Positions 59,417 through 64,000 of a stretch of DNA of 64,000 bases are shown in pieces. How positions within the stretch are numbered: the first letter of the stretch is position 1; the number at the start of each line of letters is the position of its first letter. A model generated the notes under the pieces. That model made no database searches, had not been told where the DNA came from, and saw only the letters and a list, made by a program, of their open reading frames with translations. A program made the position numbers and the translations under genes. Source of the stretch: Rhea pennata (taxonomy: Eukaryota > Chordata > Aves > Rheiformes > Rheidae); the NCBI RefSeq assembly GCF_028389875.1, contig NW_026907676.1, forward strand, positions 10,001 through 74,000. Direction: 5' to 3'.

Positions 59417-60266
59417 TCAAGTCCTTTGAAAGCACATTTTCCTGCCAATGAGTTTCTTCGTGGCAGATTTTATCTCATTGTTCTTGAGGGTATGAATGGG
59501 AGAGGAAGGGTCAGAGCAAATGTTATGACACTGTATGTATGTGTAGGAGTAAGTGTGGAGCTGGAAGGAAGCAGTGGTGCTACTGAGGAGGTTCAGACTG
59601 ATCTAGTTCCTGTTTCAAGGTAGTCTCAATGAGGCTTTGATATTGTAAAAGTCATGCATGTGGCTGCAGCCAAAAGGTCATTACTGTGAGCTTCAGGACA
59701 TACAGGAAGCCAGTGGCCCAAGTGGCTAGCTGCCAGCTGTGGAAAGCCATATGGGCTGCTTACTAAGATACAGAGCAAAAAAGTACAAAGGGACATATAC
59801 TGGTTGCAGTACTTCCTAGGAAGTGAAAGAGGTCGAGTTGAACCAGGCAGACAGTATGAAAGAATTTCTGATACTTTGGGAGGAAGCCACAAAGCATCTC
59901 AGACACAGTAACTGTAGAGCAGAATATATCCTGGTAGGAAAAGCTACAGAGGAAAAAGTACCCAGGCATGCGAAGCTGGGGTTTGTATATCCTGACAACC
60001 AAAACCCTGTTGCCAACACCAGTGGCACAGCCAGTTGTTAGCTTGGATAATTTGTCTACTTTCCTTCCATCCTTCCCCCTCATCGGCAGAACTGTACCCA
60101 GGCATGCAAAGCTGGGGTTTGTATATCCTGACAACCATGACCACTGCATTGCCCGGCAGACTGGAAAGGTATAGTGGCAGGAAGACTGTGAAGGAGACAT
60201 GTAGCTGTCAGTGAAGACTAGTCAAGATGTGAAAGATGAACTTGTTCACCTCTGGTTTTCTGTCAT
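59417..60266 (-). pseudogene. Olfactory receptor pseudogene carrying a CR1 slice
   Basis: The minus strand starts with an ATG at 60,266 and shows TFTVFLPLYLSSLPGN (segment 1), VVMVVRIYKPQLCMPGY, FFLCSFSYQDIFCSTVTV (segment 2) and LVQLDLFHFLGSTA (segment 3). It ends KNNEIKSATKKLIGRKMCF with a stop at 59,417-59,419. Segments 4-6 are degraded and shortened. A stop lies before segment 1, and the loop before segment 2 holds a 92-bp CR1 fragment flanked by a 44-bp duplication. Confidence 0.85.
59958..60137. mobile_element. 92-bp internal CR1 slice flanked by 44-bp direct repeats
   Basis: 59,958-60,001 and 60,094-60,137 are the same 44 bp with one mismatch (GTACCCAGGCATGCRAAGC...). Between them 60,002-60,093 matches an internal ORF1 stretch of the CR1 in the arms (near 24,741-24,832 and its mirror at about 47,391-47,482), differing at two positions. 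Removing the insert and one repeat restores the OR reading through this loop, which shows that the 44 bp is a target duplication. Confidence 0.9.
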
Positions 60267-60802
60267 CCTGGAAGAGTAGAAAGAAATTTCAGGCTTGAAT
60301 TTTACTTATTCCTGTTGCAATCAATTTTCACTGAAATGGATCTTATCCTCCCTTTTAGAATAAGGCAGATTATGCCCTTATCTACTATGATTTGTTCCTA
60401 ACTAACAGTAAAGGGAGCTTACACATTTTGGTCAAATAAATTGTATTCAATGAGTCACATGGTTTTTCACTTCTTTTTGAAGATATTTCTGAGATGGAAG
60501 AAAAGGAAAAGAGAGAAACAAGAAAACTTCTGATTTGTTTTAAATGTTTTCAATACAGGAACAATACACAATAAAGCTAGGGATGTAACTATTGTTACCT
60601 TGACACAGTAAAAATATACTTCTCATCAAACAACAAACACTCCAGTCAAAATGTGCATGAGAGTCATACACTAAACTAAGACAAGGTGTTTTATTCCCAA
60701 AACTGTCAAAATATGTCCACAGGCAAGCATTATTCATAACTAATAAAGAACAGTAGATACTGTTCAGGAACAGGAGAAACACTCTGAAAGTGTTGTCCCA
60801 CA
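60267..60802. other. AT-rich intergenic DNA
   Basis: Nothing recognised. Confidence 0.4.
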
Positions 60803-61010
60803 GGATCATAGAACCATAAAATCAGGTAGGTTGGGAAAGGACTTGTAGAGCCCATGTAGTCAAACCCCTAAACAGCCTCTGATTCAAAGCAGGATCAATT
60901 CCATAGTTCAGACTGGTCAGAGCCTTGTTTTGTAGTTTTCAATATTTCCAGAGAAGATTTCAAAACCTCTTCAAGCAACCTGTTCCAGATCTCTTAAATT
61001 AATCTTAAAT
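60803..61010 (-). mobile_element. CR1 3' end, diverged, antisense
   Basis: AGGATCATAGAACCATAAAA, then GGTAGGTTGGGAAAGGACTT and AATATTTCCAGAGAAGATTT give the antisense CR1 3' terminus. It is older than those elsewhere in the window. Confidence 0.8.
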
Positions 61011-61899
61011 TAATTTTCATTAAATTAAAAACATCTTTAACTAGGTTTATTGCATCCTAGAAGAAATGTCTAAGAACACAGCAAACAGGGCAAGCCCCTT
61101 ACTCTGTGTATGTGATCCTATGCAAAGTCCAGAGTTCTGTCTCCCTCTCTTCAGCTGGGTGGCTGGAATACAAAGGTACTCCAAAATGCTGCTTAGGAGG
61201 AGGAAATACCGCACTGAGACAAAGCATCACTTTGTTTCATGGAACATTTTGTTTATGTAATTGACTCCAAGATATGATTCCTGGTCCCTAGAGAATTTGT
61301 TACACCGTGGCTCACATTCACATTGTTCATGGCTGGCCACTTAAAACAGACTGGATACATGGACACTGCACCATTATTTGAGGGAGCATTATACTTTGTA
61401 CCTGCTTCCCTGCAGAATTCACCAGCGTTCTGCATAATACACATAAAACACTTTTTTTCTGCATCACTAGCAACCCTCCACATTTCTGATTTCATCTTGT
61501 AATGTTAAGTGACAACATTGTACAGAACAATGTATAGGATAAAGCCACATGAAAATAAAAAGTCTCCAGGATATGGAGATCTGCAGGAGGATTCAGTGTG
61601 TGAAACCTAGAACAAACCTAATTAGCAGCTCCTGCTAATCTAAGCACAGGTTTCATCTGGCTTTCCTCCAGAAAGATCCCAATAGCAAAACAGTCGTAAT
61701 GAAGTAAGGACAGGGGAATAAGAGCATGAAGTGAAAAAACAAGCTTCAGAATTGCACAAAATTTACTTTCTGAATTGCAGAACCAGTGCCTATAGGACAT
61801 GTTTCTTTTCTATAGCTTCATATTTTAAATTGCATTTGTTTGAAATACGTATCTTAGAGGTGGCTATAATAACTGTGAAACCTGAATTTTCCCTAACAT
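61011..61899. other. Intergenic DNA, nothing recognised
   Basis: No gene or repeat family supported. Confidence 0.4.
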
Positions 61900-62809
61900 T
61901 CTGCCCAAAGCTGTTTTCACAACTTTTTCTCCTCAGGCTGTACTGTAGATAATTCGATTTAACATGGGGGTTAAAATGCTGCACTGGAAGGATAATACAT
62001 CATCTAGAATGAGGGATGAGGCTGAGCTGGGTTTTGTGTACTGGAACAGAGCAGTTGTGTACAGCAAAGCCACTATGATGAGATGGGAGCTGCAAGTGGA
62101 GAAAGCTTTGTGCCTCCCCTTTGCAGACTGTATCTTCAGGACAGAAGAGATGATATAGATGTAGGAGATGAGTGTGAGCAGGAAGGAGCTTGACCCAAAG
62201 ATCACAGCAGAAGATAGAAGAACCAGTTTATTGAGGAAGGTCCCACTGCAAGCAGCAGTTGAGGGAGGGGGAAGCTCACAGCCAAAATGCTTGATTTCCG
62301 TGTACTTGCAGAACTGCATGTTTAACATAGGCACTGTGTTTATAATGGAGTGTAAGATCCCCATTGCCCATGTGCCCCCCTACCAGCTGGCTACAGAAGA
62401 CTTTGCTCATAGCCTGTTGTCAGTGCAGCGGCTTGCAGATAGCAACACATCAGTCGTATGCCATTGCTGAGAGCATGAAAATTTCACTACCAGCTGAGAG
62501 AAGGATGAAGGACATCTGGGTAATACAGCCACTGAAATCAATGATTTTCTGCTTCACTAGAAAATTCACCAGCATCTTAGGAACAATGGTGGTGGCATAA
62601 CAGATGTCAATGATGGCTAAGTGAAAGAGAAAGAAGTGCATAAGGGAGTGAAGGTGGGAATCAGTACTTATCACAACCACGATCACCATATTTCCAAACA
62701 GAGTAACGAAGTAAATAACTAAAAACCCAAGGAACAGGAACCTTTGAAGGTGCGGATCACTTGTAAGTCCCAAGAGAACAAACTCACTTGCAGTTGTTTG
62801 GTTTTCCAT
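61900..62809 (-). pseudogene. Olfactory receptor pseudogene, nearly full length
   Basis: A class II OR from the ATG at 62,809: ENQTTASEFVLLGLTSDPHL (with an N-glycosylation NQT), the GNMVIVVV helix, LMHFFLFHLAIIDICYATT, MLSAMAYD, then HFGCELPP, KGRHKAFSTCSSHLIIVALL and ILTPMLNRIIYS. It is disabled: the DRY arginine codon has become TGA (consistent with a CpG change from CGA), a second TGA follows CKPLH, an extra G in a G-run near 62,380 shifts the frame, and another shift follows IIYS. The damage is mild, so it is a fairly recent pseudogene. Confidence 0.92.
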
Positions 62810-64000
62810 TCACACTAGGTGACTTGAAAGCTATACAAATTGTTTTGATGGTGAACGTTAACAGCTGATGAATAGAAAACTAACGTTAGATTAAATTGAT
62901 TCCACACATATCTTTAAATTTTAGCAAAAGTTCCTGAAAGTTTTTTTTTTAACTTCAATTTTAAGTTGAAGGGTTTTTTTTTAACTTCATTTTTAAGGGC
63001 TTTATTTTCGTATTTTGTACAAAAGATAAGCAAAATCAGTCTATTAAATTGAAAGAAAATATCCAGAGCATCTTCAACAAACAAAAAGCCTCACAAAAAT
63101 TAAAATAATGCATGTTTTTTATTAACCTATATTTCACCGGTATAACAGTGCTGCTCTTTGTTGCTGATGATCAACTGGAGAAAAGTCAGTTAGATAGTTC
63201 CTCCCCTGCTGCTCATCTCTTTTCATATTCCTAACTCTAAATTATTATTTTTAATTTTGGAGCCTAAATATTCTTTGACTACCGCTGGGATGTGTGTCTC
63301 TTGTGTATGAAAGAGTGAATGTTTTGGGCCAGGAAATAGTGAGCATTTTCCAGGAGACAGAATAACAGGTTATTTTTTAGTTTCTTACATACTCCCTCCC
63401 CTCTCCTTTCGTCCTCTCCTCTTCTCTTCCTTCCCCTCTCCTATACTGTCCTGTCCTTCCTGTCTGCTCTGGTTTTCCCAGAACCCTTGCTGCCCTCCGC
63501 AGCCTGTTCCATATCCGGGCTATACCACTAGGACTTCATAAAGTCTGTTCAGGCCTAGTAGGTTGGGGAGGGCAGGTCCACGACTGAATGGGCCTATGAC
63601 TTTTCCATCTCTCTGTGGTGAGAGGTGCATCTAGGTTTCTTATGTAGGGCAAACCGAGATCCAGGGGCAAGAGGGGGAGATGTGGTATTGGGGGAGTGTT
63701 CTTCCATTAACTGCCATGAGGGCCTCCCCACAAATCGTAATTTCTGCTGGCATTCCTGGCCATCAAGGTGCCCCCTGATATTTGGGGATTTGTGTTGCCC
63801 TGTGTTGACAGGGAACAGTTCTATTCTAATTTTATCCATCTCATTCTTAGCTAACTGAAAAAAGTGCCTTCTGCAAATGATAATTTGTCTGCATTTCTCT
63901 GCAAATAGGTAGCCTGAGAAACTGCTGAAGCTTTAGACTTAAGGTGAAATTGATCCCAGCTCGCATGTGGAATGGTTACAATTCCTTGTAATCCAATGTT
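62810..64000. other. AT-rich intergenic DNA after the OR cluster
   Basis: No gene recognised. At 62,940-62,998 there is a short tandem and partly palindromic T-rich repeat (TTTAACTTCAATTTTAAG repeated with variation). A C/T-rich run lies at about 63,390-63,475. Confidence 0.45.

Overview
The window is the left end of a chromosome from an animal that is almost certainly a bird. It starts with vertebrate C-strand telomere repeats (CCCTAA)n reading inward. It is littered with CR1 retrotransposons whose 3' ends are the classic avian type, and it holds olfactory-receptor (OR) pseudogenes and the exons of two vertebrate genes. A crocodilian cannot be strictly excluded, and the species cannot be read from the sequence. 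Genes are spread over spliced exons, so most open frames longer than 60 codons are accidental.

Layout. 1-275: telomere. 276-13,048: single-copy subtelomere carrying three well-matched exons of a CCDC81-like gene (2,737-4,880), a tRNA-Val/CR1 chimeric SINE (10,721-10,865), an LTR-like element (11,409-12,057) and CR1 pieces. 13,049-34,822 and 37,095-59,177: the two arms of a very large inverted repeat (about 21.8 and 22.1 kb) around a single-copy spacer of about 2.3 kb. 59,178-64,000: single-copy sequence with two further OR pseudogenes.

The main content of each arm is a complete copy of SPACA6, the sperm acrosome membrane protein of the IZUMO-like group needed for sperm-egg fusion. I could reconstruct nine exons with consensus splice sites and consistent phases, giving 319 codons against about 324 in human. 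Both CXXC motifs, the Ig-domain cysteine pair, a transmembrane helix and a short tail are present. The copies are head to head, transcribed outward from the spacer, and both look intact. Each has an array of a roughly 170-bp satellite just upstream. Each arm also carries the same defective, mosaic, near-full-length CR1, a second old CR1, an LTR-like element and an OR pseudogene that the outer end of the palindrome cuts.

The arms are not simple copies. Most of the inner part is nearly identical, whereas a block at 14.2-16.6 kb (mirror 55.6-58.0 kb) carries many substitutions, with an abrupt change near 16.62 kb. Every length difference I found is a homopolymer change (1, 2 and 5 bp), one 51-bp minisatellite unit or 268 bp of the satellite. 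This fits a real palindrome homogenised by arm-to-arm gene conversion, the arrangement known for testis genes in mammalian sex-chromosome palindromes, but here on an avian chromosome end. An assembly or haplotype artefact is the main alternative.
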